Assembly (NCBI GenBank): GCA_050951095.1
Contig: JBMNIQ010000005.1
Coordinates: 558,001-622,000 of the forward strand
Reading direction: 5' to 3'
DNA length: 64,000 nucleotides
From: UMGS1519 sp050951095
GTDB lineage: Bacteria; Actinomycetota; Coriobacteriia; Coriobacteriales; Eggerthellaceae
The notes under the pieces were generated by a model, which saw nothing but the letters and a program-made list of their open reading frames with translations, was not told the DNA's origin and did no database searches. Position numbers and translations under genes: made by a program. Position 1 is the first letter of the stretch. Each line of letters opens with the position of its first letter. Below are positions 1-9,123 of this stretch, one piece after another.

Positions 1-1
1 C

Positions 2-2200
2 GAAACGCTCTCGTACCTGAAGGACCAGGGCGCCACGCCTTCCCTGGTGACCATCGGCAACGAGGTGAATTACAATTTCCTGGGCTACACAGGCGACGAG
101 AATGCCTGGAAGGGCTGGATGGCCATGCGCTATCTGGCGACTCTGGTCAAGGGCGACGGCGTGAAGGTCGGCTTCAGCGTCGCAGCGCCGGATGATGCGT
201 CCGGCATACAATACGTGGTCGATAGCAGCCATCTTAATTCCAGCTGGATCCCGTGCTCGTACGACTATGTCGGCGTGAACCTGTATGCTTACAGCGGTTT
301 CGATGAGAAGCAGTACGCGCAGGATATGGTGAAGCAGTTCCAGACAACGGAGAGCAGCGCGGGCAGGACGGCTACGTGCTACGTTTCGAACATCACGTAT
401 CCGCGCTACGATTACTCGGATTCATCCGTGACGACGGAGTCGCAGGCGAAGAACATATACGGCATGCTGAAGGCAACTGCCGCTACGAACAACGCGAGCG
501 GTCTGGTGCTGAACCAGGGCGAATACGTGGATAGCTGGAACTCCGTTTTCGATAGCGATCATGCCCTGACGTCGCTTGCCACGTTCGCCTACGCTCAGGG
601 TGAGAAGAAGGACGTTTCCTGGACGCCGACGCAGGAAACCATCTACAAGTACGGCCTGGAAAGCGGCCTGAAGAACCAGAGCGTCAACATCTCGCAGATC
701 AAGGGCATGAATTCCACTGCTATCCGCGGCGTTGACGCTTCGTCGTACGAGGCGCTGAACGAAGCCGGCGTGAAATTCTACGACTATGACGGCAACGAGA
801 CGCCGCTGATGAAGGAGCTCGCGGACAACGGAGTGAACTACATCCGGCTGCGCATCTGGAACAATCCATACAATGACAAGGGCGAGGTGTACGGCGGCGG
901 CGTGAACAGCGTCGAGAACGATCTGAAGATTGCAAAGGAAGCCGCGAAGTACGGCATGAAAGTGCTCCTGTGCTTCCATTATTCTGATTTCTGGGCCAGC
1001 CCGGGCGTGCAGAAGCTGCCGAAGGCGTGGCAGAGCGATGCCGGCAACACGGACGCCATCGCAAACGACATCTACACGTTCACGAAGGACACCATCAAGC
1101 AGTTCCAGGATGCCGGCTGCGATGTGGGCATGGTGCAGATCGGCAACGAGATCACGAAGGGCATGGCCGGCACGGTGCAGAGCAGCTATCAGGCAGCGTG
1201 GGGAAACGAATCCACGGCGAATGTGCTGTGCAAGTATCTGAAGGCCGGCGCGAAGGCCACGCGCGAGGTTTCTCCGAAGACGCTTGTGGCGCTGCATCTG
1301 GAAGGTCCGAACGCTAAGAAGTACCGCTCTATCCTGAACGTCTGGAAGAAGCACAACGTGGATTACGATGTGCTGGGAACGTCGTACTACCCGTTCTGGC
1401 ATCAGACCACGAAGAAGCTGTCTGCGGCACAGGATGCGGCTGCTGACTACGGCAAGCTGTTCTGCGTGCTGGAGACCAGCTGGCTGAACAGCATGAGCGA
1501 TGCGGACGGCACCACGAACCAGCTGGGCGAGGGCACTGCGGACACGAGCGTCTACAAGGTGGGCGTCCAGGGCCAGGTGGATGTGCTGTCCGACCAGTAC
1601 AAGGCCATGCTCTCGAAGGATAACGGCCTCGGCGCGTTCTACTGGGAGCCCGCTTGGATTCCCGTGAAGGCCGGCTGGGCGAATTGGAAGTACAACAAGG
1701 AAGTTGCGAACAAGATGGGAACGGGCTGGGCTTCCGATGGCGCCATCGGATATGCGCCCGATAGCTCCGTGTATTACAAGGGGCAGAAGGTGACCGGCGG
1801 TTCCGGCTGGGACAATCAGAGCCTGTTCGATTTCAACGGCCATCCGCTGCAATCCCTGAAGTTCTATAAACAGTCGCAGACCTCCGACGAGTCGAAGTTC
1901 TACGTTATCCATTACGTCGATGAGAAGGGCAAAGCCATCGCCACGGATCGCGTGGAGCGCGTCTACACCGGTTCGAGCGTGAAGTACGGCACCGTCAAAG
2001 GCTACAAGCGCGTATCCGTTGCGACGACGGGCCAGAAGGACGGCGTAACGTATCGCACGGTTACGTGCAGGCCTATCCTGAAGGCGAAGCTGAACAAGAC
2101 GCGCGTGGCCTACAACGGCCGCAAGCATGCGCCTGCTGTAAAGGTGACGCTAGCCGGCAAGGTGGCCTACAAGAGCACGAGAAGTCGAATGCGAACGTGA
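2..2200 (+). CDS. Secreted tandem GH53 endo-beta-1,4-galactanase, 5' end outside window
   Basis: The frame is open at the left edge, so the start and any signal peptide lie outside. Two GH53-type (arabinogalactan endo-beta-1,4-galactosidase) units can be seen. The second (about nt 700-1860) is canonical: FHYSDFWASPG, acid/base Glu in VQIGNE (1148-1150) and nucleophile Glu in CVLETSW (1472-1474). The first (nt 2 to about 640) keeps the acid/base motif TIGNE (62-64), but the nucleophile position reads CYVSNIT (Ser/Asn at 386-391), so it is probably inactive or only binds glycan. After the catalytic unit come a MucBP-like segment (FYVIHYVDEKGKAI) and Ig-like repeats. The frame then shifts near 2180 and stops at 2200; the rest of the tail continues in the next frame to 2595. 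The family cleaves galactan side chains of pectin outside the cell. The GH53 assignment is firm; loss of activity in unit 1 is inference. Confidence 0.85.
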   Translation, partial: ETLSYLKDQGATPSLVTIGNEVNYNFLGYTGDENAWKGWMAMRYLATLVKGDGVKVGFSVAAPDDASGIQYVVDSSHLNSSWIPCSYDYVGVNLYAYSGFDEKQYAQDMVKQFQTTESSAGRTATCYVSNITYPRYDYSDSSVTTESQAKNIYGMLKATAATNNASGLVLNQGEYVDSWNSVFDSDHALTSLATFAYAQGEKKDVSWTPTQETIYKYGLESGLKNQSVNISQIKGMNSTAIRGVDASSYEALNEAGVKFYDYDGNETPLMKELADNGVNYIRLRIWNNPYNDKGEVYGGGVNSVENDLKIAKEAAKYGMKVLLCFHYSDFWASPGVQKLPKAWQSDAGNTDAIANDIYTFTKDTIKQFQDAGCDVGMVQIGNEITKGMAGTVQSSYQAAWGNESTANVLCKYLKAGAKATREVSPKTLVALHLEGPNAKKYRSILNVWKKHNVDYDVLGTSYYPFWHQTTKKLSAAQDAAADYGKLFCVLETSWLNSMSDADGTTNQLGEGTADTSVYKVGVQGQVDVLSDQYKAMLSKDNGLGAFYWEPAWIPVKAGWANWKYNKEVANKMGTGWASDGAIGYAPDSSVYYKGQKVTGGSGWDNQSLFDFNGHPLQSLKFYKQSQTSDESKFYVIHYVDEKGKAIATDRVERVYTGSSVKYGTVKGYKRVSVATTGQKDGVTYRTVTCRPILKAKLNKTRVAYNGRKHAPAVKVTLAGKVAYKSTRSRMRT

Positions 2201-2595
2201 AGCTGGTGTATTCCGGCAAGCGCGTGAACGTCGGCTCCTATACGGTGACGGTTGTCGGCAAGGGGGCCTACAAGGGGCAGAGCGTGACGCTGCGCTTCTC
2301 CGTCGTGCCCCGCGCTACGAAGATTACGTCCGTGAAGGCGGCGAAGCACTCGTGCAAATTGACGTGGGCTAAGCGCTCGACGCAGGTCGGCGGCTATCAG
2401 ATTCGCTATTCCGCGCATAAGAACATGACCGGGGCGAAAACGAAGACCGTGAAGCGCGCCTCCGTGACGAAGAAGACGCTTTCGAAGCTGAAGGCGCATA
2501 AGAAGTACTACGTACAGGTTCGCACGTATAAGGCAAGCGGGTCCGCGACGTATTATTCCGCGTGGAGCGGCAAGAGGAGCTTCAGCACGAAGTAG
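2170..2595 (+). pseudogene. Out-of-frame C-terminal Ig/FN3-like tail of the GH53 protein
   Basis: This is the continuation of the preceding gene in another frame. It completes an Ig-like repeat (EKSNANVKLVYSGKR, then VVGKGAYKG) and then gives a fibronectin type III-like domain with the core GGYQIRYSAHKNM and YYVQVRTYK, ending FSTK-stop. It has no start or ribosome site of its own. Adding one G at 2178-2181 (ACGAG to ACGGAG) joins the two frames into ...YKSTEKSNANVKL..., so a single missing base explains the break. Such tails are common on Coriobacteria surface proteins and probably hold the enzyme at the cell wall. It is either a sequencing error or a recent mutation. Confidence 0.75.
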
Positions 2596-2642
2596 CCTGC
2601 CGGAGGCATAAGGCGATGCGATTTCGCACTTCGGCGCCAACA

Positions 2643-2670
2643 GGGGCGGATCGAACGGTCCGCCCCTTTT
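2643..2670 (+). terminator. Rho-independent terminator after GH53 gene
   Basis: Perfect 8-bp stem GGGGCGGA/TCCGCCCC (2643-2650 with 2659-2666), 8-nt loop, then TTTT. It lies 48 nt past the tail stop. Confidence 0.8.
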
Positions 2671-2679
2671 CTGCGGCAT

Positions 2680-2707
2680 AAAGAACGGGCAGCCCGAAGG
2701 CTGCCCG
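2680..2707 (-). terminator. Rho-independent terminator of pta
   Basis: A 9-bp stem CGGGCAGCC/GGCTGCCCG (2686-2694 with 2699-2707) with a CGAA/TTCG tetraloop, followed on the minus strand by TTCTTT. It lies 30 nt beyond the pta stop. Confidence 0.85.
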
Positions 2708-2737
2708 CATGTGTTTCGCGTTGGGAAGCGCGTAAAG

Positions 2738-3751
2738 CTACTTTGCAGCCGCCTCCGCTGCGGCCTTGGCCTGCGCCTGGATGCACGTGATGGCAACCAC
2801 GCCCACGATATCCTCTGCCGTGCAGCCGCGCGACAGATCGTTCACGGGAGCGGCCACGCCCTGCAGGATGGGGCCGTAAGCTTCGGCCTTCGCCAGACGC
2901 TGGACCAGCTTGTAGCCGATATTGCCGGCGTCGAGGTCGGGGAAGATGAGCACGTTCGCCTTGCCGGCGACGGGGGAGTCCGGAGCCTTCGAGGCGCCGA
3001 CGGACGGGACGATAGCGGCATCTGCCTGCATCTCGCCGTCCAGGTTCAGGTCCGGGGCCAGCTCCTTCGCCATCTTCACGGCCTCCACGACCTTCAGCGC
3101 GTCGTCGTTCTTTGCGCTGCCGTACGTGGAGTGGCTCATGAATGCGATGGTGGGGTCCTTGCCCAGCAGCGCCTGATACGAGCGGCCGGTGGCAACGCCG
3201 ATCTGCGCCAGCTTCTCGGCGGTGGGCTGGATCTCCAGCGCGGGATCCGCGAAGAAGAACAGGCCGTCGTCGCCGTAGGGGCAATCCGGCACCACCATGA
3301 TGAAGAATGCGCTGACCATCTTCGCGCCCGGGGCCGTCTTCAGCACGCGCAGGCTGGGCGAAAGGATGTCGATGGTGGGATGGCAGGCGCCGGACACCAG
3401 GCCGTCCGCCTGGTTGTCCTTCATGAGCATGATGCCGTACCACACCGGATCCTTGATCTTCTCCGTGGCCTGTTCCAGCGTCACGCCCTTATGCTTGCGG
3501 GTTTCGTACAGAAGCTGGGCCAGCGCCTCCTTGCGGGAGTCGGTCAGCGGATTCACGATCTGCGCGCCCTCCAGGTTGTAGGGCTGCGCCTTGATCGTCT
3601 CCGGATCGCCGATCAGGATCAGGTTCGCAATGCCGTCAGCCAGGATCTTCTCGGCTGCCTGCAGCGTGCGCTCGTCTTCGCTTTCCGGAAGGATGATGGT
3701 CTTCTTATCTTGTTTCGCTCGGTCGATGAGACCGTTCAGAAATGCGCTCAT
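2738..3751 (-). CDS. pta: Phosphate acetyltransferase
   Basis: 337 aa, the usual length of the short Pta type. Pta interconverts acetyl-CoA + Pi with acetyl phosphate in the cytoplasm for acetate fermentation and ATP formation. Family landmarks are clear: an N-terminal LPESEDERTLQAA, SGACHPTIDILSPSLRV in the middle, and the C-terminal FPDLDAGNIGYKLVQRL and LQGVAAPVNDLSRGC signatures. The start is set at Met 3749-3751 because AAAGGGG lies just upstream; the longer open frame would add an unrelated 32-residue leader. The gene has its own terminator, and the usual partner ackA is not adjacent. The 258 nt up to glf hold the promoters of both divergent genes, but I see no strong -35/-10 pair. Confidence 0.95.
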   Translation of the reverse strand: MSAFLNGLIDRAKQDKKTIILPESEDERTLQAAEKILADGIANLILIGDPETIKAQPYNLEGAQIVNPLTDSRKEALAQLLYETRKHKGVTLEQATEKIKDPVWYGIMLMKDNQADGLVSGACHPTIDILSPSLRVLKTAPGAKMVSAFFIMVVPDCPYGDDGLFFFADPALEIQPTAEKLAQIGVATGRSYQALLGKDPTIAFMSHSTYGSAKNDDALKVVEAVKMAKELAPDLNLDGEMQADAAIVPSVGASKAPDSPVAGKANVLIFPDLDAGNIGYKLVQRLAKAEAYGPILQGVAAPVNDLSRGCTAEDIVGVVAITCIQAQAKAAAEAAAK

Positions 3752-4009
3752 GAAACCCCTTTCAAGTTGTCCTGTCTTTATGATGATACCTTTAGCACAC
3801 GGGGCCTGACGGTAGAATGGGAAACAACTGGGAAGCGGCGTGTGCATATCGGCGCATGACCGCTCCTTCTGCGTTTACAGGGATGTATCCGGGCGAACGG
3901 CTATTCGGAGGTTGCGAGAGGCGCAGCCTGAATACGGCATGCCTGCGCTTGCACGGGCGAATGCGCCTGCGTGCAAGCATTCCGGATGTAGTGATATTGG
4001 AGGGTTTCC

Positions 4010-5224
4010 ATGGCAGTGCGATACGTCGATTTCTCCGCCATCGACAGCAGCGATTACGATGCGGTTGTCGTCGGCAGCGGTTTCGCGGGCAGCGTCGTGG
4101 CACGCGAGCTGGCCGAACGCAAGGGCAGCCGCGTTCTGATCATCGAAAAACGCGCCCAGATCGGCGGCAACATGTACGACGAGTACGACGAGGCGGGCAT
4201 TCTCGTGCACCGCTACGGCCCGCACATCTTCCATACGAACGACAAGCGCGCCTTCGATTACGTGAACCGGTTCACGGAGTGGCGCGATTACCAGCACGAG
4301 GTGCTGGCAAACTGGTTCGGCACGTATATCCCGGTGCCGTTCAACAAGAACAGCATGGAGATTGTCTGGGGCAAGGAGAAGGCAGCGGAGCGCATCCAGA
4401 AGCTCATCGACACATTCGGCGACGAGAAGAAGGTCACCATCACGGAGCTGCGCGCGCAGAAGGACCCGGAGCTTTCCGAGATCGCGGACTTCGTATACGA
4501 GAACGTGTTCCTGTACTACACGCAGAAGCAGTGGGGGCTGACGCCCGACGAGGTCGATCCGTCCGTCGTGGCGCGCGTCCCGGTGTTCATCAGCCGTGAC
4601 AACCGCTATTTCCAGGATGCCTACCAGGGCATGCCTGCCGACGGTTACACGGTGCTGTTCGAGAACATGCTTTCGCACGAGAACATCGATGTGGCGCTGA
4701 ACGTGGAGGCCGAAAGCGTGCTGGGGCTTGAATTCGCCAGCCCCGACAAGGACGCCCCGCTTTCCGCCATCACGCTGAAGAACCGCCCGTTCGAAGGGCC
4801 GATCATCTATACGGGCCCGCTCGACGAGCTGTTCCTGGCGCGCTTCGGCCATCTGCCGTACCGTACGCTCGACTTCGTGTACGAGACGTACGACCAGGAG
4901 CACTTCCAACCGTGCGGCACCGTGAACTACACGGTCACGGAGGACTACACGCGCATCACGGAATTCAAGTACCTCACGGGCCAGGAAAGCGACAAGACCA
5001 CCATCATGAAGGAGTACTCGCACTCCTACACCGACCCCGCAACGCAGATCCCGTATTACGCTATCATCAACGATGAGAACAACGCGCATTACGAGCGTTA
5101 TCGCAAGTTGACTGCCAGCCTTCCGAATTTCTTCCCCATCGGGCGCCTGGCGGAATACCGTTATTACAATATGGACGTCATCATCGGCCGTGCGTTGCAG
5201 CTGGCCGACCGTCTGTGCGAATAG
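4010..5224 (+). CDS. glf: UDP-galactopyranose mutase
   Basis: 404 aa flavoprotein that converts UDP-galactopyranose to UDP-galactofuranose for cell-surface glycans. The N-terminal FAD-binding GSGFAGSVVARELAE (about residues 22-36) and the IGGNMYDEYDEAG and HRYGPHIFHT stretches are typical Glf motifs; further on come YTQKQWG, the PCGTVNYT region and a C-terminal GRLAEYRYYNMD that closes the FAD site. Start ATG follows GGAGGG. The glycosyltransferase gene begins 18 nt after the stop, so the pair is very probably co-transcribed and serves one galactofuranosylated polymer. Length matches the bacterial family. Confidence 0.95.
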   Translation: MAVRYVDFSAIDSSDYDAVVVGSGFAGSVVARELAERKGSRVLIIEKRAQIGGNMYDEYDEAGILVHRYGPHIFHTNDKRAFDYVNRFTEWRDYQHEVLANWFGTYIPVPFNKNSMEIVWGKEKAAERIQKLIDTFGDEKKVTITELRAQKDPELSEIADFVYENVFLYYTQKQWGLTPDEVDPSVVARVPVFISRDNRYFQDAYQGMPADGYTVLFENMLSHENIDVALNVEAESVLGLEFASPDKDAPLSAITLKNRPFEGPIIYTGPLDELFLARFGHLPYRTLDFVYETYDQEHFQPCGTVNYTVTEDYTRITEFKYLTGQESDKTTIMKEYSHSYTDPATQIPYYAIINDENNAHYERYRKLTASLPNFFPIGRLAEYRYYNMDVIIGRALQLADRLCE

Positions 5225-5242
5225 AATCGGGAGAAGAAGCAT

Positions 5243-6343
5243 ATGGCCGTTACCGAGTCCCGCGGGCAGGCCTCGCAGCCGTCGTCCGCTGCCGAAGCCA
5301 TGCCGGAGCAACCTGCCCGCAAGGTGCTTTCGTTCGTGGTGCCCTGCTACAACTCCGCAGAGTACCTTGACCATTGCGTGGAATCGCTTCTTCCCGCGGG
5401 CGACGATGTCGAGATCATCTTGGTGAACGACGGCTCCACGAAGGACAACACCAGCGAGAAGATCCACGAATGGGAGAAGCGCCGTCCCGGCGTGGTCCGT
5501 GCTATCGATCAGGAGAACAAGGGCCATGGCGGCGCCGTGAACACCGGCTTGGAAAACGCGCGCGGCCTGTATTTCAAGGTCGTGGATTCCGACGACTGGC
5601 TGGACGAATCCGCGCTTGGCCAGGTTATGGACTACCTGCGCACCCAGACGGCCGATTCCGATCCTACGGACATGGTCATCGCGAACTACGTGTACGAGAA
5701 GGTGCATGAGGGCACGCATAAGACCATGTCGTACAAGAACGTGTTCCCGCAGTTCCGCGAGTTCGGATGGAAGGACACGCATTCGTTCCGCCAAAGCCAG
5801 TACATCCTGATGCATTCCATCATCTACCGCACGCAGCTGCTGCGCGACTGCGGCCTGAAGCTTCCGGAGCACTGCTTCTACGTTGACAACATCTTCGTGT
5901 ACGTGCCGCTGCCGCATGTCCGCACCATGTACTATCTGCCCGTGGACCTGTACCGGTATTTCATCGGACGAGAGGATCAGAGCGTGAACGAGTCCGTCAT
6001 GCTCTCGCGCATCGACCAGCAAATCAAGGTGACGCGTTGCATGATCGACGCGGTTGACCTGCCGGACCCGAACATCGATGCGAAGGTCGAGAAGTACATG
6101 GAAAACTATCTTTCCATGATGATGACCATCTGCAGCATCTTCCTCCGCATGAAGAAGGACGATCCCATGGCGGATCAGAAGCTTTCGAACCTGTGGGAGT
6201 ACCTGGAGAACACGCATCCCGAGCTGTACCGCATCGTGCGGCATCGCCTCATGAATGTGGCCGCGAACCTTCCCACGAAATTCGGCAAGAAAGTGGGCAA
6301 CACCGGCTATCACGTGGCGCAGAAGATCTTCAAGTTCAACTGA
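5243..6343 (+). CDS. Family 2 glycosyltransferase, probably galactofuranosyl or cell-surface glycan
   Basis: 366 aa, start ATG after GGGAGAAGAAG. The N-terminal GT-A fold is clear: FVVPCYNSAEYL (about residues 32-43), VNDGSTKDNT nucleotide-binding Asp, GHGGAVNTGLENARG and the DXD-like VVDSDDWLD. GT2 enzymes move a sugar from a nucleotide donor to a growing glycan on the cytoplasmic face. The first 25 residues are Ala/Gln-rich and not conserved. Following glf by 18 nt suggests a UDP-galactofuranose donor, but that is inference only; the acceptor is unknown. Confidence 0.85.
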   Translation: MAVTESRGQASQPSSAAEAMPEQPARKVLSFVVPCYNSAEYLDHCVESLLPAGDDVEIILVNDGSTKDNTSEKIHEWEKRRPGVVRAIDQENKGHGGAVNTGLENARGLYFKVVDSDDWLDESALGQVMDYLRTQTADSDPTDMVIANYVYEKVHEGTHKTMSYKNVFPQFREFGWKDTHSFRQSQYILMHSIIYRTQLLRDCGLKLPEHCFYVDNIFVYVPLPHVRTMYYLPVDLYRYFIGREDQSVNESVMLSRIDQQIKVTRCMIDAVDLPDPNIDAKVEKYMENYLSMMMTICSIFLRMKKDDPMADQKLSNLWEYLENTHPELYRIVRHRLMNVAANLPTKFGKKVGNTGYHVAQKIFKFN

Positions 6344-6399
6344 TGGTGCATTCTGCGGCGTGCCCGGTTTGCGCCGCTGCGTATGAATGAACTCGTATA

Positions 6400-6432
6400 G
6401 CCCGCAGCGTCAACACGGTGCGGGCCTTATTT
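6400..6432 (+). terminator. Terminator between the glf operon and dinB
   Basis: Stem GCCCGCA/TGCGGGC (6400-6406 with 6419-6425), 12-nt loop, then a T-rich TTATTTAT on the plus strand. It overlaps the end of the converging dinB gene. The T tract is imperfect. Confidence 0.5.
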
Positions 6433-7743
6433 ATAGTCTTCGGGGTTCTTCGCGGACGAGCCGGTGGTGTGGCCGAGACTCGTGTTCTCGCGTCCGAAGC
6501 GTACGGCAGCTTCGCCGAAGCGATCGCGAATCTTATCCGTGGCGCTTATCAGGTTGCGCCGTTTCTCGGCATCGGCGATAGAGGGCTGCCGCTTGCCGGG
6601 TGAAGCGCCGGCAGCTGCCCCGTCCATGCCGGCAAGGTCGAACAGCGACTGCTGCACGGGCGCGGTCCGATCGAAGCCGCTCACGGCGACGCCCACGAGA
6701 CGCAGCGGCATGCCGGGCTTCCACACCTTGTCCAGCAATGCGGTCAGTTCGGCGGTCACCACGAATTCATCGTCCGTGGGCTCGGCGAGTTTCGTCTGCG
6801 CCGTGCGGAAATTCAGCTCGTGGAAGCGCACCTTCAACAGCACCGTATCGCCCTTCAGCGATTTCCGGCGCAGACGTCGGCAGACTTTCGCGGCCATCGT
6901 TCCGATCGTGCCCTCCACCATACGGCGATCGCTCACATCCGTATCGAAGCTCATCTCGCCGGAGACGGATTTCGCCGCTTCGCCTTCGCTGACGGCGTCT
7001 GTATCCGTTCCTGTGCAGCGGGCGCGCATCATCTCGGCATTCTTGCCGAATACCTGCGCCAGTATGTCGGAATCCGCTGCGGCGACGTCGCCCAGCGTGC
7101 GCATGCCGAACGATTGCAGCTTCTTCTGGGCAACGGGTCCGATGCCGCTCATGACCTTCAACGGCAGCGGGGCGAGGAAGGCAGCTTCGCGTCCGGGATA
7201 GACGACGGTCGTGCCGTTCGGCTTGTCCCGGTCGGAGGCGACTTTCGCAACTGATTTCGTCGTTCCCACACCGATGGAGCACGTCACGCCCAGCTCTTTC
7301 ACACTGCGTTGAATCCGATTCGCTATTTCCACCGGGTGCTCCCGGTTGTGGGCAGTGGGGGATACGTCCACGAACGCCTCGTCGATGCTGACCTGCTGCA
7401 CGAACGGCGTCTCCCGGAACAGGATGTCCATTACTTTGCGCGACATTTCCCGGTAGCGTCCGAAATGACCGCTGGTCCAGATTGCGTTCGGGCACAGCTG
7501 GCGCGCCCGCGCAGACGGCATGGCACTGTGAACGCCGTACGTCCGGGCTTCGTAGCTAGCGGTGGAAACAACGCCGCGCTTATCCGGGTCGCCGCCGACA
7601 ATGACGGGCTTGCCGCGCCATCCGGGATGGTCCAGCTGTTCAACGGAAGCGAAGAATGCATCCAGGTCAACCAGCAGAATTGCCGGCCCGTCCCATGTGG
7701 GAAGTATGAAGTCTCTTTGGTTTTCGCTCTTTTTCACGTCCAA
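6427..7743 (-). CDS. dinB: DNA polymerase IV (Y-family translesion polymerase)
   Basis: 438 aa. Error-prone polymerase that bypasses lesions at stalled forks. Catalytic carboxylates are seen in LLVDLDAFFASVEQ (about residues 24-37) and SIDEAFVDVSP. The helix-hairpin-helix segment LKVMSGIGPVAQKKL and the little-finger domain follow. A beta-clamp-binding motif, QQSLFDL, lies near residue 365, with about 70 further residues beyond it. The proposed start is TTG at 7743 with GAGG 7 nt upstream; GTG at 7737 is an alternative. The gene is intact, unlike the second Y-family polymerase at 19-20.4 kb. No LexA-type box was recognised upstream. Confidence 0.93.
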   Translation of the reverse strand: MDVKKSENQRDFILPTWDGPAILLVDLDAFFASVEQLDHPGWRGKPVIVGGDPDKRGVVSTASYEARTYGVHSAMPSARARQLCPNAIWTSGHFGRYREMSRKVMDILFRETPFVQQVSIDEAFVDVSPTAHNREHPVEIANRIQRSVKELGVTCSIGVGTTKSVAKVASDRDKPNGTTVVYPGREAAFLAPLPLKVMSGIGPVAQKKLQSFGMRTLGDVAAADSDILAQVFGKNAEMMRARCTGTDTDAVSEGEAAKSVSGEMSFDTDVSDRRMVEGTIGTMAAKVCRRLRRKSLKGDTVLLKVRFHELNFRTAQTKLAEPTDDEFVVTAELTALLDKVWKPGMPLRLVGVAVSGFDRTAPVQQSLFDLAGMDGAAAGASPGKRQPSIADAEKRRNLISATDKIRDRFGEAAVRFGRENTSLGHTTGSSAKNPEDYK

Positions 7744-7983
7744 GAAAATACCTCATCGGGTCTGCATATGGTGATGCGGGAAGTGTGCTAGCATCGATAC
7801 ACCGAAAGCCGGGTGTCCGAGGGCGGTGCGCTCTCGCTGGTTTTCGTGGCGGTTCAATTGTGCCATAAACGATTTATCGCGCCGCAATGACAAGCTTATA
7901 GATTTCTCCCGGGTGGGCCGGCTGTTTCGCGCCGGTTCGTTCGGTAGTGCTGCGTTTTGTTCGATATGGGAAGGGGGAGAGCC

Positions 7984-9123
7984 ATGACGCCGATTTTCAG
8001 CCATCGCGAGCGCAACGAAGTCAGCGATTCCCATGACCTGATCCCCGATCTTCCCGAGACGCTGCCGTATGACATGCGCGGGGAGATGAACTGGGTCGAC
8101 TTCTCGACGCCGGTCAACCCGCTGGGAACGCCGCCGGAATTCGTGCAGGCTTTCCACGAGGCGCTGTTCCGCGGTGAGGCTTCCTACCGTCCGGATCGCA
8201 ATGCCTATGCGTTCCGTCGCATGGTTTCCGGTTACTTCGAGATCCCATTCGAATCCGTGCTGTGCGGCTCTACGCCGACGCAGATGATCGGAGCGGCCGC
8301 CCAGGCATTCCCCATCACGAATGTCGGCATTTCCGTTCCGTGCCCCATCGAGTACGAAATGGCTATCTCGAATGCCGGGCACACCATCACGACGCTCAGC
8401 AATCCGTATTCCTTTGCCGCGTGCGATCTGCAGACCGCACGGCGCCAGTCCGGCGATTTCGATGCCGTCTTGCTTGCGCATCCCGCATTTCCGACCAGCC
8501 GGTTGGTAGGCGAAGAGGTAGTGAAGGAATACCTGGAAGAGTGCTCGTGGGTCATCGTGGATGAAAGCTACTTGGAGCTCAGCCTGGGTGGAGAGTCCTT
8601 CATCCCGCTGACGCAGGAATATGAGAACCTCATCGTCATCCGCAACCCTTCCGTGACGTATGCCATGGAGGGTATCCCCGTTTCGTATCTCGTGGCGCAT
8701 CCCGATACGGTTGAGCGTATCCGCATGTTCTACGACTCTTCGTGCATTTCCATGTTCACGGAGGTCATTGCCGGCGAGATTGCGAAGCAGGGCCCGTTCC
8801 TGGAGCGCACGCACGAATACCTTGAGAAGGAAATCCCCTGGTTGCAGTGCATGCTGAGCCTTATTCCCGGCTTCTATATCAACCCTGCCGAGAGCAGCTT
8901 CGTGCTGTGCTCTTTCCGGCCGGGCAACGGCATGGTCCTTGGCGTGGACACGGCCGAGGAGCTGCTTTCTCGCTTGCAGCTGAACGGCTATCTGGTTCCG
9001 CTGTTGTCCCGCACTGCCGGCATCGAAGATGACAGCTGCTTCTGCATCTCCGTGCACGACCGCGCCACGAACCAGGCATTGCTGAGCGCTATCAAGAAGA
9101 TCGTCACGCATCATTCGCTCTAA
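7984..9123 (+). CDS. Fold-type I aminotransferase-like protein (HisC/CobD family) lacking the PLP lysine
   Basis: 379 aa, ATG preceded by AAGGGGGAGA. It aligns along its length with histidinol-phosphate aminotransferase / threonine-phosphate decarboxylase (CobD): NPLG near the N-terminus, a CGSTPTQMI cofactor-phosphate loop, and VIVDESYLEL carrying the pyridine-N Asp (D193) and Tyr (Y196). The segment that should hold the Schiff-base lysine (SLTK-x-YA-x-PG in CobD) reads RNPSVTYAMEGIPVSY, so the lysine position is Val224 (codon 8653-8655). Without that lysine normal transamination chemistry is not expected. It may be a pseudo-enzyme, a binding protein or a divergent PLP/PMP enzyme. The gene stands alone with no cobalamin or histidine genes nearby, and its 3' end overlaps that of convergent pcrA by 4 nt. 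Confidence 0.75.
   Translation: MTPIFSHRERNEVSDSHDLIPDLPETLPYDMRGEMNWVDFSTPVNPLGTPPEFVQAFHEALFRGEASYRPDRNAYAFRRMVSGYFEIPFESVLCGSTPTQMIGAAAQAFPITNVGISVPCPIEYEMAISNAGHTITTLSNPYSFAACDLQTARRQSGDFDAVLLAHPAFPTSRLVGEEVVKEYLEECSWVIVDESYLELSLGGESFIPLTQEYENLIVIRNPSVTYAMEGIPVSYLVAHPDTVERIRMFYDSSCISMFTEVIAGEIAKQGPFLERTHEYLEKEIPWLQCMLSLIPGFYINPAESSFVLCSFRPGNGMVLGVDTAEELLSRLQLNGYLVPLLSRTAGIEDDSCFCISVHDRATNQALLSAIKKIVTHHSL

Noticed and set aside
2160..2200. Programmed -1 frameshift in the GH53 gene
   Set aside because: No slippery heptamer or downstream structure seen; one missing base in a G run is simpler.
3875..6313. An 812-codon open frame antisense to glf and the glycosyltransferase
   Set aside because: Both sense genes have family motifs; the antisense frame has none.
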